DNA of 64,000 nt, taken from assembly GCA_030710605.1 (NCBI GenBank), contig CP092879.1, forward strand, positions 24,811,605 to 24,875,604, given 5' to 3'. The notes beneath the pieces were generated by a model. The model did no database searches. It was not told the origin of the DNA and saw nothing but the letters and a program-made list of their open reading frames with translations. The translations under genes and the position numbers were made by a program. Of the stretch, positions 52,541-63,625 are shown piece by piece; the stretch's first letter is position 1; each line of letters starts with the position of its first letter. This DNA is from Cordylochernes scorpioides (lineage: Eukaryota > Arthropoda > Arachnida > Pseudoscorpiones > Chernetidae).

Positions 52541-55500
52541 TTTAATTTTCCAGGAATTCCCTGCAGTCGTTAATTATAAACGGGATGATTTGGAGGCAGC
52601 CGATTGGTTATTTATGTCTCCTTAATGGCGTCTTCTGCCCAGGATAATTTGACAAATTGGACGATGTTCCTTCCTACGCTGTAAAATACTCTTAATGGCT
52701 GTTGTCGACGGATGTAAAATCCAACTGCCGGGTTATCTCTCCCAATTAAACTACTACATTTAAATATGGGAATGTCATTTTAAGAGTGATCTTGGAGAGA
52801 AAAAATACGAATAATTATTACTATTAGCATACTATATATGACAATAATTAATTATTATACCAAAAGAACGATCCGTTGCCCGTAATAACTTAGATTCAAC
52901 ACATTTTATTTTTAAATATCAAATATTCAATAAGGCTTTTGCCTCTTGCAGCTTAAATCCTATAAGGATATCTAATATGTGCGTTTATTTATGTAATTAA
53001 AACAAATTTCTGGTAGAAAAAAGTTCAAATCAAATTTTCTCTAAGAAAATATTATTTTTTCTCTATATTTCAATATTTCCTAATTGCTAAATATTTACAT
53101 TTGATTGGAGCCATTAAGCGTATATCGTTTTATTACCATAACATTGAATTTTGTATTTCTTATGCACTTCTTGGCCCTTTATAATCTACTTCATGTATAA
53201 TTCAAGTCTACTTCTTGCATCGTAAATATATGAAGAGGTTATTATATCATATGGTTGTCGTGGAGAAGAGAAAGAAAAAGAATAGATAATTAATCTGTTT
53301 ACATTTCAGTGTTTACACAGAAGATATCAAGTACGAATCCTGACAAGTTAGTTTGTTTTAGTTGAAGGGCAATCTACCTTAACGCATCTCCATGACACAT
53401 TTTCATTTCGTATTTTTGTGACACAAATTTGAGATATAATGACATCGATTGTTTGTCTGTTTGTCCTTGCAGGAACATGTAGCATGCCGAGAAATAACTT
53501 TTAAGAGTTTCCATTTTGTCTTATTATCCCATCAGCTCCCTCTTACAGAAGTCTGTTTTGTATATTTTGATTGATAACTTCTGGGAAGAATCAGATTCAA
53601 CCTAGTGTGCACTGATATTTTTTCGCATTCACTTTTCGTATCTTTATAGCTTCTTTTTTAGAAAATATAATTTATATAAAAAATTAGGAATAAAATACAA
53701 GGTTGTGCATTCACCCACTAATTTTGAAAATATACTACACTAAGTGCTTTTGGCTTTTAAACCCTAGCTCAACGATGAAACATTATTCCTTTCGAAATAT
53801 ACATCAAAAGTATGAGCATTTATTTTTGCTCTCAATATGGAATATTTTAATTAAAATTTAATTGATATATAGGAATTGAACACAAAAGAGAAGGAGCCTA
53901 ACTTAATCTAAAATAATAACAGAACGAAAAATTAAATGGCTTGGGTTTTTCTGAAAATTTTGAAGAAATGTCTTGAAATAAATTTGTCTTCTCCACACAC
54001 AGGTCCAAGAAGGCTTTTTCATTTATCCATAGATATAATGGATCCTCATTCAACTCTCAAACTATAGGTTGATAAATATAGATACTTTAAATGTTCGTAT
54101 AATAATTTTCTTTCTCAAGACATTGACATGACTAATTCTGTTAGAAGTTTTATCATTTTAATAACTCTGGGGGTATATTTGATATAATAATTGACAAGGA
54201 GAATATCTGGCCACTTGTGTCACTTGTTGAAAACTTGTGGTCAATTGTGGTTGGAAATAAAGTGTATGTGTTAGTTGTGTTATAACTGTGCCTAAAGAAT
54301 AGTTGTTTATATCTTAGAACGTTCGCTATATTCATAAGGAAGACTCGCGCGTCAATTATATAAAGTTTAGGAATGACTTACTGAAATCCCAGCGAAAAAA
54401 GGTTAGCCGAATAAACTGCCTCAAGGGAAATGTGTTCGTAAATTTCAGCTTTCTGTAGGAAGGTAGCAGTGAATCGCCAAAACCTTCGGGAAATATGGAA
54501 TTATAAGAACACCGCCCGATTTGTGTATCTACGTTTTTTTAATCAACTCACAACCAACAAGTGATATTCACGAATTATAGGAATTAGTATATTTATTCCT
54601 GCAGATGATTCTATTCATTGGTACTTAAAACCTAAACAAATGTTCATGCGGAGTTATAGGCCCTTTCTAAATCTGAAAGTAGGTCTAGATTCTCACCTCA
54701 GTGGGAAGTAGCAAATCCTAACTTATCCAAGAATGGGCTTAGCTCTAGCCGCAAAAGGTTTATTCTGAGCCGACTAACCTAAGCCAATAAACTTCTTCCA
54801 CATCTTCCTTTGTTAGTTGGGAGGACCATGGTAAACTTAATCCTATTTCTTTAGAGAAAGTGGAGCATCTATGGAATCCATTTAACTCTGAACGACGAAT
54901 TAGAAAGTGCGCGCTGGAGGAATATATTCCTCGTTTATTTACTCTATAAAATATAACTAAATATTAGAGTTGTTAAAATTATACTTCAGCAACTAAATAT
55001 TTTTTACCTCGAGGTGTCAACAAAAATCTTATAACGCCTTGCCAAATGTTTTAATTTTTGTTTGCTCCTGAGAGGACAAAATATTTTTGTCGAAACGTCG
55101 AGATAATAAAAATATTTACTGGCCGAAGTATCTTTAATTTTAAGAACTATGAATGCCGGCCAAGTATAGCCTCTATCTTTACGACAAATATTGAAAATTA
55201 TTTGATATTGGGTATAACATTTTTTTCAGGTATCACAAAAATAGTTACTTCGCATAAATATATAGGGCGAATCTCGAAAATTTTCATTCCTTAAATATTA
55301 CAAATTTCTTTAGAAAGACAAAGTTTTTGATATGATGTAATACAATTATAAATATTCTGATTAAATAAATATATATTTTATTCCAATTATAAGTGCACAG
55401 AGACATATGGGTGCATGGACAAATCTTTTTACAACCTCAATAGATACTTTTCTTTATCAAATTATTAAGGCCTAAATATATATTTGATGTTAAATAATTT

Positions 55501-55974
55501 TTCCCATCATGAATCTTGAATGAAAAGAATTCCAACAATAAATCCAATGTTCTATATATATAGTGTATCTGAATAGAATAACATGAAAGAGAAAAATCTA
55601 TAAAATAATATAGAAAGAGGAATTAATTAAAACCCACTATACTAATTATTGGAATTACGTGGCTTCAGAACCACCCGACTGCGATGTTTTATTCACCATT
55701 AATAATTTAATTAGAGTGGTGGTTAGAATTGCGATTAATTTTCCCAATTTTTAGGGCAGATTCGCCATTAACAAGAAGTGGACGATTAAAAGCAGCCTGG
55801 TGTGGATGGCATAAGATGGATGGTAGAATAGTTTACATGGACCCTGGCTGGTGTTTGATCGTTTAAATTTCACCATTTATTCATAATTTGTGCTCCTATT
55901 TTAATGTTTTAAAGTTATCTATTGTTACGCCAGCCTCTACACACATTGATTAAACCTAAGAAAGTTTAATATTT
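52541..55974. other. AT-rich non-coding DNA
   Basis: No gene recognised in 3.4 kb. A hammerhead-like remnant lies at 55063-55112 (CTCCTGAGAGGACAAAATAT then TTTTTGTCGAAACGTCGAG), akin to 38590-38690. Confidence 0.45.
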
Positions 55975-56165
55975 TGTTGTCGCTCTTCGTTTTTTTTTTT
56001 TTTTTTAAGGAGACAGGCATTTTTGTTCACACTTAGTTATCTCGTGTATCTTCAATAAATATCACTAGGTAACACATATTATTTAGAATTATTGTTTGAA
56101 TGCCGATATGCATGGAAAAAGTAAAATTCTTAAGTTTTGTCCATAAGTGTTTATATTAATTTGCG
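55975..56165 (+). repeat. Dispersed repeat R2, copy 2
   Basis: Counterpart of 836-1005 (TTGTTCACACTTAG, TATCTCGTGTATCTTC, TTTTGTCCATAAGTG). Confidence 0.55.
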
Positions 56166-56469
56166 AAGTGGCATACATTTTTGAAATGTATGCTTATTGT
56201 AATTACTACTTAAGCATCTCGATATTCTCTGGGATGCGTTGAAACGACGCAGTTCCTTGATTTTCTCTGCTACAAGATTCAGAGCAAAGAATACGTCACA
56301 CCATTAATCTTGGTAATTTTGGAAAAAGCCTAAAACTTTTACGTCTCTCTTTTTTTTTTTTAGTAATGACCGTTATCAGTACAATGGGGTCTTAGAATTC
56401 CTTAGCATTCTAAAGAAGAAGTCTTATATTTATGTCGTATTTTATATGTTTTATGTTGCATAAAAGAAA

Positions 56470-57000
56470 CAACAAACGATACGTAACTACATAATGGCGC
56501 CAATCAAACGGATACCCGGGTAAGAAAGGGTCGGTGTGAGCCGGGAAGGAAGGATAATGTAAACAAGAAAGATTTATAAACATTGGTCGTGGCGGTCCCT
56601 GATTGGACGAGGATGTCCTTCCCTTATGTCGTCACAATTAGGATATAAGCTGTGTGGCTCCGAGACCAGACCAGTAGAATGGTCTGTTTCTGCACACCCT
56701 TGTAGTAGGACTAGAAAGCAATCCCTATTTGGTCAATTAGTCGAAGTCAAAGCAACCCCAGCAACCAGACCAGTAGGTTTGTGAGTAGTCATCTAGTTAA
56801 GACGCCAAGCTAACCGATTGACCAGAGCGGTCCCGGGACTCCCCCTTAGTCTCACCCTTCCCGGGAACCACCCCTAAACCGAGGTAACCATGTTCCTAAG
56901 CATGTGATCTTCATTGGTCTTCAGGCTAGTGCGCCTTCACTTTCGGCCCATGACTGCACGTTGGATGAGGAGCCCACTGTGACGTTGTCGGCTAATAATA
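56470..57000 (+). promoter_or_regulatory. GC-rich promoter-like island (possible solo LTR)
   Basis: 530 bp of near-balanced composition with GGATATAAG (56640-56648) and, about 30 nt on, GACCAGACCAGTAG, repeated in part at 56764. No open frame is convincing. This fits a core promoter in a solo LTR or a host gene promoter. Terminal TG...CA and a target duplication were not established. Confidence 0.3.
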
Positions 57001-57012
57001 ATTATTATTATT

Positions 57013-57327
57013 AATATATACAGTTATCAGCGTCATAATCAAGCAACAATTCTTAATTCTGTCACCGTTTGCTTTGTGAATGGAATAAATACCCAAATAT
57101 GGCCATTTCTCATAACCATCGGTGGTTCAGTGGTATAATGCTCGCCCGCCACGCGGGCGGCCCGGGTTCGATTCCCGGCCAATGCATTTTTTTTTTACAA
57201 TTTTTAAAACTCATTTATATATAAAAGAATGGCATCCACGGCGCCAATTTATAATTGTAACGAATAGTATTTGAATAAAAGCATTTAATCGGGTAAAACC
57301 CGGGCGTTGCCCGGGTCATTCTGCTAG
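57013..57327 (+). mobile_element. Short non-autonomous Helitron, copy 2, with tRNA-Gly
   Basis: Matches 34259-34676 at both ends: TATATACAGTTATCAGCGTC at the start; GCGCCAATTTATAATTGTAA, hairpin CCCGGGCGTTGCCCGGG and CTAG (57324-57327), then T. The middle holds a tRNA-Gly-like gene absent from the other copy. Confidence 0.75.
57116..57186 (+). tRNA. tRNA-Gly (GCC), probably decayed
   Basis: 71 nt with intact A and B boxes (TGGTTCAGTGG, GGTTCGATTCC), a T arm CCGGG/CCCGG, anticodon stem CTCGC/GCGGG and anticodon GCC, followed by T10 (57187-57196), a Pol III terminator. Defects: positions 1-72 are C-C and 5-68 C-A in the acceptor stem, and the invariant U33 is C. So a tRNA-Gly copy that may be transcribed but is unlikely to be a standard translating tRNA. 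Confidence 0.7.
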
Positions 57328-57866
57328 TTTATATAATAAAAACCGAAATATATTATCGGAAATAATATATATTTCAATACAAATCAATCTTTATGTATTT
57401 TATTTTTGTTAAAATGAATGTATATTAGATTTATAAAGAGATCTCTATACATACATACATACACGTATAATATGAATGTAACAATAAAGTAACATTTATA
57501 CCGCCATCTATGAGTGAGAAATTACACTAATTGAAAGTTACCTTAAATAAAATATATAAATAAAAGCATTTTTTTAAAAGCTAAAGTTAGCAAACGATTC
57601 CATTCACATCATGTCTGAAGTCCAGCGTATATTTTTGGTTGGTTGTTTACTTTCAGAGATTTTCTAAAGTATTCATTACCCTTCTTACTGAGAACATCAA
57701 TGCCTGTTTTAAGTTATACACTCTTCTCGAAGCCTACATATCCGTAATTACGTCAAAAATGGTAATTATGAATCGAAGGATATATAAAGAGAAGATCTAA
57801 GTAGAATGATAGAGGAGAGACTGGTAGGAGAGGGGGCGAAATCGCTAAGATAATACCCACCACTGA
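57328..57866. other. AT-rich non-coding DNA
   Basis: Nothing recognised. Confidence 0.45.
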
Positions 57867-58112
57867 TTGATTCACCATTTTATTTCCAGACTTAAGTCTG
57901 GTCATCCACAGACAATGACTTTCCAGAATGGTTACATGGTTTTCCTACTATTTATCAAGTGCTATTCTCAACCTGAAACGCCAAAACACATTATTGACTG
58001 TATTGACTCACCCATTGATGAGTTCTACTCATCCCTAGAAGACACCATCAAAAGTATCAAGCTTTACAAGCTCGATACCCTAATAAGATTGAGTGTAGAT
58101 AAGAAAGAATAA
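57867..58112 (+). pseudogene. C-terminal RNase H-region remnant of a non-LTR retrotransposon
   Basis: 81 codons reading ISRLKSGHPQTMTFQNG, then PETPKHIIDC and a helical tail. This order (RLxSGH, xxFxNG, then C..C..xTPxHIxxC) is what I recall at the C-terminal end of Jockey/I-type non-LTR retrotransposon polyproteins of arthropods. The first Cys of the expected pair is lost (VFLLFIKCY), and nothing upstream continues the frame. The start ATG is not biological. Alternative: a terminal host exon entered at TTTCCAG (57890). Confidence 0.5.
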
Positions 58113-58540
58113 TAAGAATACCACTGATATGCCAGGTCCTCAATAGGCCTTTCATTTCAGTAGGAACAAGTACTAAATTATTTAAATATCATAGAAGTGG
58201 CATATAGAGAGATATGATTTAAGTATGAATTCTCACTAATGTAGCAATGGCTTAATTGCATAGCGGAGGTTAGCATGTAAATAAGACACTATAAAAAGTC
58301 CCATCTCTGCAAGTTTGATACCTCAACATGATTGAGTGTAGATAAGAAAGAAGAAGAAGAATACCAATGATATACCAGGTCCTCAATAGGTCTTTCATTT
58401 CAGTAGGAACAAGTACTAAATCGTTTAAATTTCAAGAAATATAGATTTATCTGATTTATGTATCAATTCTCACTAATGCAGCAATAACTTAATTGCATAG
58501 CGGGGACTAATGTGCAAATAGGAAGGGTGGAAGGTAAACA
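58060..58540 (+). repeat. Two-copy tandem duplication (~241 bp)
   Basis: 58067 and 58309 begin parallel series: GATTGAGTGTAGATAAGAAA, CCAGGTCCTCAATAGG, TTTCATTTCAGTAGGAACAA, TAATTGCATAGCGG. The first copy overlaps the end of the RNase H remnant. Confidence 0.8.
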
Positions 58541-59603
58541 CAGGGAGGAGCGGGAAGAAACAAACAGTTCTATTAATACCACCACAGAGTAAAGGATTTA
58601 ATCAGCGGTCATTGACTTCCACTAGGTGGAGGTGAAGCTTACCAAGTGTAGCCAATCAACGTGCGTGCTCAGTCCAGTCACGTGCCAGGAAATCTCTCCC
58701 TTCGGAGAAATACAGTCACAACACAACTGTATACTCAGGCATTGATTGTGATAGACACACCTCTTTACTCTTTCCATTCACTCTTTTCAATTCCCTTTTG
58801 ACACTGTGTACATTCTGTTAATAACTAACCCTCAACACTCTATAAATTTTGATATGTAATGGTGTTTATAAGTCCACTAGCATTGATATATGATGAAATC
58901 TTAAAAATACTTCAAACTGTTGTAGAACTACTCTGAAAAAAAGTAGATCAGGTTACTATTGCTCTCATTGCGTAGGTGGATATTTTGGAAGGACTTATAG
59001 CACTCTCATTTCTCAGTGGCGGCCCTTCTAAAGTCTTGTAGAAGCAGAAGTAGATATTTGTTTTTCCTTTTGAAAAGGTAGTTAGAAATTATATTAAGTT
59101 TTCCTTATATTGATTAGTAGAATATTCAATTCAAACGCAAATTTACCGACTTTACTCAATGGGTTTGAATTTTGCTAATAATTTTCCGCTTTTAAAGATT
59201 ATGAATTATTGAAAACCATTTTATTTTCGCTTGAGCTTTTAAGCTCTTTATCCTTCACAATTTGACATAATGGATTTTATTTTATAAATTAGATATATAA
59301 CTCCCCAATAAAGAGTTTGATCTATTAATTATTTCCAAAAATATTATGTATTTTGTATTCATAACACTAGTAATAATAATAATATACTCACAGACTAATA
59401 TAAAATATATTAACAAAGATTTCATCATTCGACTTATATACAGAGTTTACAATCTCAATATCATTTTCAATAAAGAAGATTTTCACACAATAGGAATTCA
59501 AAAATTCGTATACAAAACAAAAAATACAAACGCGATTATTTTTAATAATAGGACATACACTTAAGTGTTTGGACATGATAAGCCACGTTTGGAATATAAA
59601 AAG
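58541..59603. other. Non-coding DNA
   Basis: 58541-58770 is GC-richer (includes TCACGTGCC) without a recognisable gene. The rest is AT-rich. 59559-59576 resembles the right flank of the Penelope pair (CACTTAAGTGTTT versus CACTTGAGTGTTT) and may be part of a target duplication. Confidence 0.4.
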
Positions 59604-59656
59604 AGAGATTAAGAGGAACGTGGTAAGTTTCTTTATTAAGCAGTAAACGAGCTTTC

Positions 59657-59700
59657 GGACGTCAGCCGTCCTTCATCAGGTATTGACATGAATGAGAAGG
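59657..59700 (-). ncRNA. Hammerhead-like motif at minus Penelope end
   Basis: Inverse of 63581-63625: CTGATGA, hairpin GGACG-GCTGA-CGTCC, GAAA. One extra A precedes the hairpin. Penelope-like elements are known to carry hammerheads in their terminal repeats, but stems I and III are weak here. Confidence 0.35.
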
Positions 59701-59958
59701 AGATGCTATATTTATAAGCGACAGTTTAGCATAAAAAAATATTAAACAAGAAATAAAAGATTAAAAAGATTTGAGATTTGCATGCCAGTAATAAAAATAT
59801 TTAAAAGTGTACAATATATAGATTTAAGAAAATCTGCATACCGGGGATGAAGGGAAAAAGGCGGAAAACTAGAGGCGAAGACAAAAGCAAGAATAAAAAT
59901 AAAAATAAGAATATAAACGAGAATATAAAAAACAGCGGAATAAAGATAAAGTTAAAAG

Positions 59959-60534
59959 TTACGAAGGAGGTGTATCTGTTGGTATAGAATAAAAAGCAGA
60001 ATATTGGGGCGGGAGGTCAATCTTTCTGTTGAGGCTGGGTGTAGTATTGGAGACAAGGGCTTCGAGAACTAAGCGTTGGTATTTATTTGCTATATCGCTA
60101 TAAACGGGGGTTGTATTGTCGAGATTAAAGGAATGTCCGGATTCGGCGATATGTTGGTATATGAGCGATTTTTTGTCTTTCGAGCGGATGTTGCGGGCGT
60201 GTTCACTGGCTCTGATGGCGATTGTTCGGCCTGTTTCTCCAATATAGCATAAATCGCAATCGTTACAAGGAATTTTGTAAACGGCGTTAGAAAGGGATTG
60301 GGGGTTACGTTTGGCGGAGCTTTTTGTGATTGGATGTCGTAGGAAGGTGTAAAGGGAAGGTGTGCACTTGTAAAGAGTGCGAATGCCGAATTTACGTAAA
60401 AAGGAACCAATACCGGAATTCGTGGTGGAGTATGGGAGGACGCAGGTGCTTTTAAATAAAGGAGGTGTGGTTCTTTTTTGATTGGGTGTGAAAAAATGTC
60501 GGTCGATAAAACTGCGTGAATAGCCAGCGGACAA
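59959..60534 (-). CDS. GIY-YIG endonuclease domain, Penelope-like, minus copy
   Basis: C-terminal endonuclease that nicks the target for priming. 191 codons with YKIPCNDCDLCYIGETGRT (the GIY-YIG equivalent with the Cys pair typical of Penelope), then IAIRASEH, the helix with catalytic Arg and His/Glu region, and HIAESGHSF. The annotated ATG is only the first in frame: the domain is part of the same polyprotein as the RT but out of frame with it (a frame change at about 60545-60600). Confidence 0.8.
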   Translation of the reverse strand: MSAGYSRSFIDRHFFTPNQKRTTPPLFKSTCVLPYSTTNSGIGSFLRKFGIRTLYKCTPSLYTFLRHPITKSSAKRNPQSLSNAVYKIPCNDCDLCYIGETGRTIAIRASEHARNIRSKDKKSLIYQHIAESGHSFNLDNTTPVYSDIANKYQRLVLEALVSNTTPSLNRKIDLPPQYSAFYSIPTDTPPS

Positions 60535-60568
60535 GAGATGCGAGTAGACCGTGCGCCTCTCGATATTT

Positions 60569-61543
60569 TTAAAGAAAGGGAGAGGGAACAGTGGGTGTAG
60601 AACGTTTGGAAAGAGTTCGGACGGTGGTGATCTTATGGGAGACGGGGGCGTGGGATGAAAAATGTAGGTACGAGGGGGTAAAGCCGGGTTTGTGAAAGAC
60701 CGTTGTGTGGAATTTATCGTCGGTGTTAATAATTAAAATGTCTAAAAATGGAATACAGTTCGAGCGGGACGGGTTGTGTGTAAAAAGTAGATCCGGATGG
60801 TAAGAGTTTAAAGCGGTGAGAATGGGTAAATGATCGGTATCTCGGTGTAGGCAGAAGATGTCGTCTACGTAACGTAACCAAGTAACGACCCCCAAATAAT
60901 CTTTGGACACCAGCCATTGGTCCAGCCCTAGCATGACAATTTCCGCTGCGATTGTGGAGAGAGGACTGCCCATAGGGGAGCCTCGTATCTGTAGAAAGGA
61001 ACGGCTGTTGAATTCGAGGGTATTCATGCCAAGACAGATAGTAAACAGATCTATTATCGATTTTTGGTCTTTGCTAGAGAATGTAGAGAAGGCAAGGAGT
61101 GAACTAAGACCGTCTGTAATCAAAGAGTGCGGAAGGCATAGGAAAAGGGATGTTACGTCGAAGGTGGACATGATAAGTTTATCAGGCTGGGGAACACTCT
61201 TTAATTTGGTTAGAAATTCGGTAGAATCTTGAACTGAAAAGGGGTTGTGTGCCTTAACGAGAGGTTTAAGGAGGTTAGTGAGATATTTAGCTAAGTGTAG
61301 TGCAGGGGAGAGGTGGTAGGCTACAATGGGCCTAAGGGGAATGTGGGGCTTATGGGTCTTAGGGAGGCCGTATATGTAGGGGACGCCGGTAAGGTTGGAG
61401 GTGAATCGCAGGAATTGCTCGGGGGTGATGCTTCCATTCCTCTTGAGCGTCCTGAGTGCAAACTTAAAGCCATCAGAAAGAGCAGTGATTCGTTCGGTTG
61501 GGATCTCATGGAACGTGTCTGGGTCAGATAGGAGGTCAAGCAT
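60569..61543 (-). CDS. Reverse transcriptase, Penelope-like, minus copy
   Basis: 325 codons covering RT fingers (GVPYIYGLPKTHKP), motif A MSTFDVTSLF, motif B RGSPMGSPLS, and motif C RYVDDIF with the catalytic Asp pair, followed by the thumb. The N-terminal DKGSQVV-type block, a Penelope hallmark, lies upstream in the same frame (61550-61789), separated by a TAG at 61547-61549. The frame ends just before the endonuclease frame. Defective by stop and frame change. Confidence 0.85.
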   Translation of the reverse strand: MLDLLSDPDTFHEIPTERITALSDGFKFALRTLKRNGSITPEQFLRFTSNLTGVPYIYGLPKTHKPHIPLRPIVAYHLSPALHLAKYLTNLLKPLVKAHNPFSVQDSTEFLTKLKSVPQPDKLIMSTFDVTSLFLCLPHSLITDGLSSLLAFSTFSSKDQKSIIDLFTICLGMNTLEFNSRSFLQIRGSPMGSPLSTIAAEIVMLGLDQWLVSKDYLGVVTWLRYVDDIFCLHRDTDHLPILTALNSYHPDLLFTHNPSRSNCIPFLDILIINTDDKFHTTVFHKPGFTPSYLHFSSHAPVSHKITTVRTLSKRSTPTVPSPFL

Positions 61544-61549
61544 TTTTCT

Positions 61550-61789
61550 CTAATATTCCTCCGCCTTCATCATAACAACCTGAGAGCCCTTATCGGATCT
61601 GGAAATTATAATATCGCAATGGTTCTTTAAGGTTTTAAGGGAAGCGAAATCTTTCTTGGTGGAACTGGGATGGGTTGAGGATCTCTTAGAGGAGGCGAGG
61701 AGTTTGTTGGCGATGGTGGACCGGATATAATGTTTGTCGACGTGGGATTGGTGTTGAAGGGATGACTCAATTCCACTGATTGTGTACAA
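61550..61789 (-). pseudogene. N-terminal Penelope segment before a TAG
   Basis: 79 codons ending IIISRSDKGSQVVMMKAEEY, which fits the conserved DKGxxxVV block upstream of the RT core. The in-frame TAG separates it from 60569-61543. This part is unique to the minus copy and forms the loop of the big inverted repeat. Confidence 0.7.
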
Positions 61790-61799
61790 GAGATTTTAG

Positions 61800-63173
61800 T
61801 TTGCACTCAGGACGCTCAAGAGGAATGGAAGCATCACCCCCGAGCAATTCCAGCGATTCACCTCCAACCTTACCGGCGTCCCCTACATATACGGCCTCCC
61901 TAAGACCCATAAGCCCCACATTCCCCTTAGGCCCATTGTAGCCTACCACCTGTCCCCTGCACTACACTTAGCTAAATATCTCACTAACCTCCTTAAACCT
62001 CTCGTTAAGGCACACAACCCCTTTTCAGTTCAAGATTCTACCGAATTTCTAACCAAATTAAAGAGTGTTCCCCAGCCTGATAAACTTATCATGTCCACCT
62101 TCGACGTAACATCCCTTTTCCTATGCCTTCCGCACTCTTTGATTACAGACGGTCTTAGTTCACTCCTTGCCTTCTCTACATTCTCTAGCAAAGACCAAAA
62201 ATCGATAATAGATCTGTTTACTATCTGTCTTGGCATGAATACCCTCGAATTCAACAGCCGTTCCTTTCTACAGATACGAGGCTCCCCTATGGGCAGTCCT
62301 CTCTCCACAATCGCAGCGGAAATTGTCATGCTAGGGCTGGACCAATGGCTGGTGTCCAAAGATTATTTGGGGGTCGTTACTTGGTTACGTTACGTAGACG
62401 ACATCTTCTGCCTACACCGAGATACCGATCATTTACCCATTCTCACCGCTTTAAACTCTTACCATCCGGATCTACTTTTTACACACAACCCGTCCCGCTC
62501 GAACTGTATTCCATTTTTAGACATTTTAATTATTAACACCGACGATAAATTCCACACAACGGTCTTTCACAAACCCGGCTTTACCCCCTCGTACCTACAT
62601 TTTTCATCCCACGCCCCCGTCTCCCATAAGATCACCACCGTCCGAACTCTTTCCAAACGTATCTACACCCACTGTTCCCTCTCCCTTTCTTTAAAAATAT
62701 CGAGAGGCGCACGGTCTACTCGCATCTCTTGTCCGCTGGCTATCCACGCAGTTTTATCGACCGACATTTTTTCACACCCAATCAAAAAAGAACCACACCT
62801 CCTTTATTTAAAAGCACCTGCGTCCTCCCATACTCCACCACGAATTCCGGTATTGGTTCCTTTTTACGTAAATTCGGCATTCGCACTCTTTACAAGTGCA
62901 CACCTTCCCTTTACACCTTCCTACGACATCCAATCACAAAAAGCTCCGCCAAACGTAACCCCCAATCCCTTTCTAACGCCGTTTACAAAATTCCTTGTAA
63001 CGATTGCGATTTATGCTATATTGGAGAAACAGGCCGAACAATCGCCATCAGAGCCAGTGAACACGCCCGCAACATGCGCTCGAAAGACAAAAAATCGCTC
63101 ATATACCAACATATCGCCGAATCCGGACATTCCTTTAATCTCGACAATACAACCCCCGTTTATAGCGATATAG
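61800..63173 (+). CDS. Reverse transcriptase, Penelope-like, plus copy (5'-truncated)
   Basis: Frame open from 61800, right after a TAG at the junction. The first ATG is 62091, but homology to the minus copy begins at 61800 (FALRTLKRNGSITPEQF), so there is no proper start. RT motifs A, B and C are intact (MSTFDVTSLF, RGSPMGSPLS, RYVDDIF). One extra base relative to the minus copy near 62660 lengthens the frame past the thumb, and a further frame change near 62695 leaves the endonuclease in another frame. Confidence 0.8.
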   Translation, partial: FALRTLKRNGSITPEQFQRFTSNLTGVPYIYGLPKTHKPHIPLRPIVAYHLSPALHLAKYLTNLLKPLVKAHNPFSVQDSTEFLTKLKSVPQPDKLIMSTFDVTSLFLCLPHSLITDGLSSLLAFSTFSSKDQKSIIDLFTICLGMNTLEFNSRSFLQIRGSPMGSPLSTIAAEIVMLGLDQWLVSKDYLGVVTWLRYVDDIFCLHRDTDHLPILTALNSYHPDLLFTHNPSRSNCIPFLDILIINTDDKFHTTVFHKPGFTPSYLHFSSHAPVSHKITTVRTLSKRIYTHCSLSLSLKISRGARSTRISCPLAIHAVLSTDIFSHPIKKEPHLLYLKAPASSHTPPRIPVLVPFYVNSAFALFTSAHLPFTPSYDIQSQKAPPNVTPNPFLTPFTKFLVTIAIYAILEKQAEQSPSEPVNTPATCARKTKNRSYTNISPNPDIPLISTIQPPFIAI

Positions 63174-63304
63174 CAAATAAATACCAACGCTTAGTTCTCG
63201 AAGCCCTTGTCTCCAATACTACACCCAGCCTCAACAGAAAGATTGACCTCCCGCCCCAATATTCTGCTTTTTATTCTATACCAACAGATACACCTCCTTC
63301 GTAA
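62729..63304 (+). CDS. GIY-YIG endonuclease domain, Penelope-like, plus copy
   Basis: 191 codons, differing from the minus copy at about two residues (YPRS/YSRS, NMRS/NIRS). GIY-YIG core KIPCNDCDLCYIGETGRT and EH intact. Continuation of the RT after a frame change, not an independent protein. Confidence 0.8.
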   Translation: MSAGYPRSFIDRHFFTPNQKRTTPPLFKSTCVLPYSTTNSGIGSFLRKFGIRTLYKCTPSLYTFLRHPITKSSAKRNPQSLSNAVYKIPCNDCDLCYIGETGRTIAIRASEHARNMRSKDKKSLIYQHIAESGHSFNLDNTTPVYSDIANKYQRLVLEALVSNTTPSLNRKIDLPPQYSAFYSIPTDTPPS

Positions 63305-63580
63305 CTTTTAACTTTATCTTTATTCCGCTGTTTTTTATATTCTCGTTTATATTCTTATTTTTATTTTTATTCTTGCTTTTGTCTTCGCCTCTAGTTTTCC
63401 GCCTTTTTCCCTTCATCCCCGGTATGCAGATTTTCTTAAATCTATATATTGTACACTTTTAAATATTTTTATTACTGGCATGCAAATCTCAAATCTTTTT
63501 AATCTTTTATTTCTTGTTTAATATTTTTTATGCTAAACTGTCGCTTATAAATATAGCATCTCCTTCTCATTCATGTCAAT

Positions 63581-63625
63581 ACCTGATGAAGGACGGCTGA
63601 CGTCCGAAAGCTCGTTTACTGCTTA
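63581..63625 (+). ncRNA. Hammerhead-like motif at plus Penelope end
   Basis: CTGATGA (63583-63589), an extra A, hairpin GGACG-GCTGA-CGTCC (63591-63605), GAAA (63606-63609) and possible AGC/GCT stem III. No convincing stem I. The downstream AATAAAG may serve as a poly(A) signal. Confidence 0.35.
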
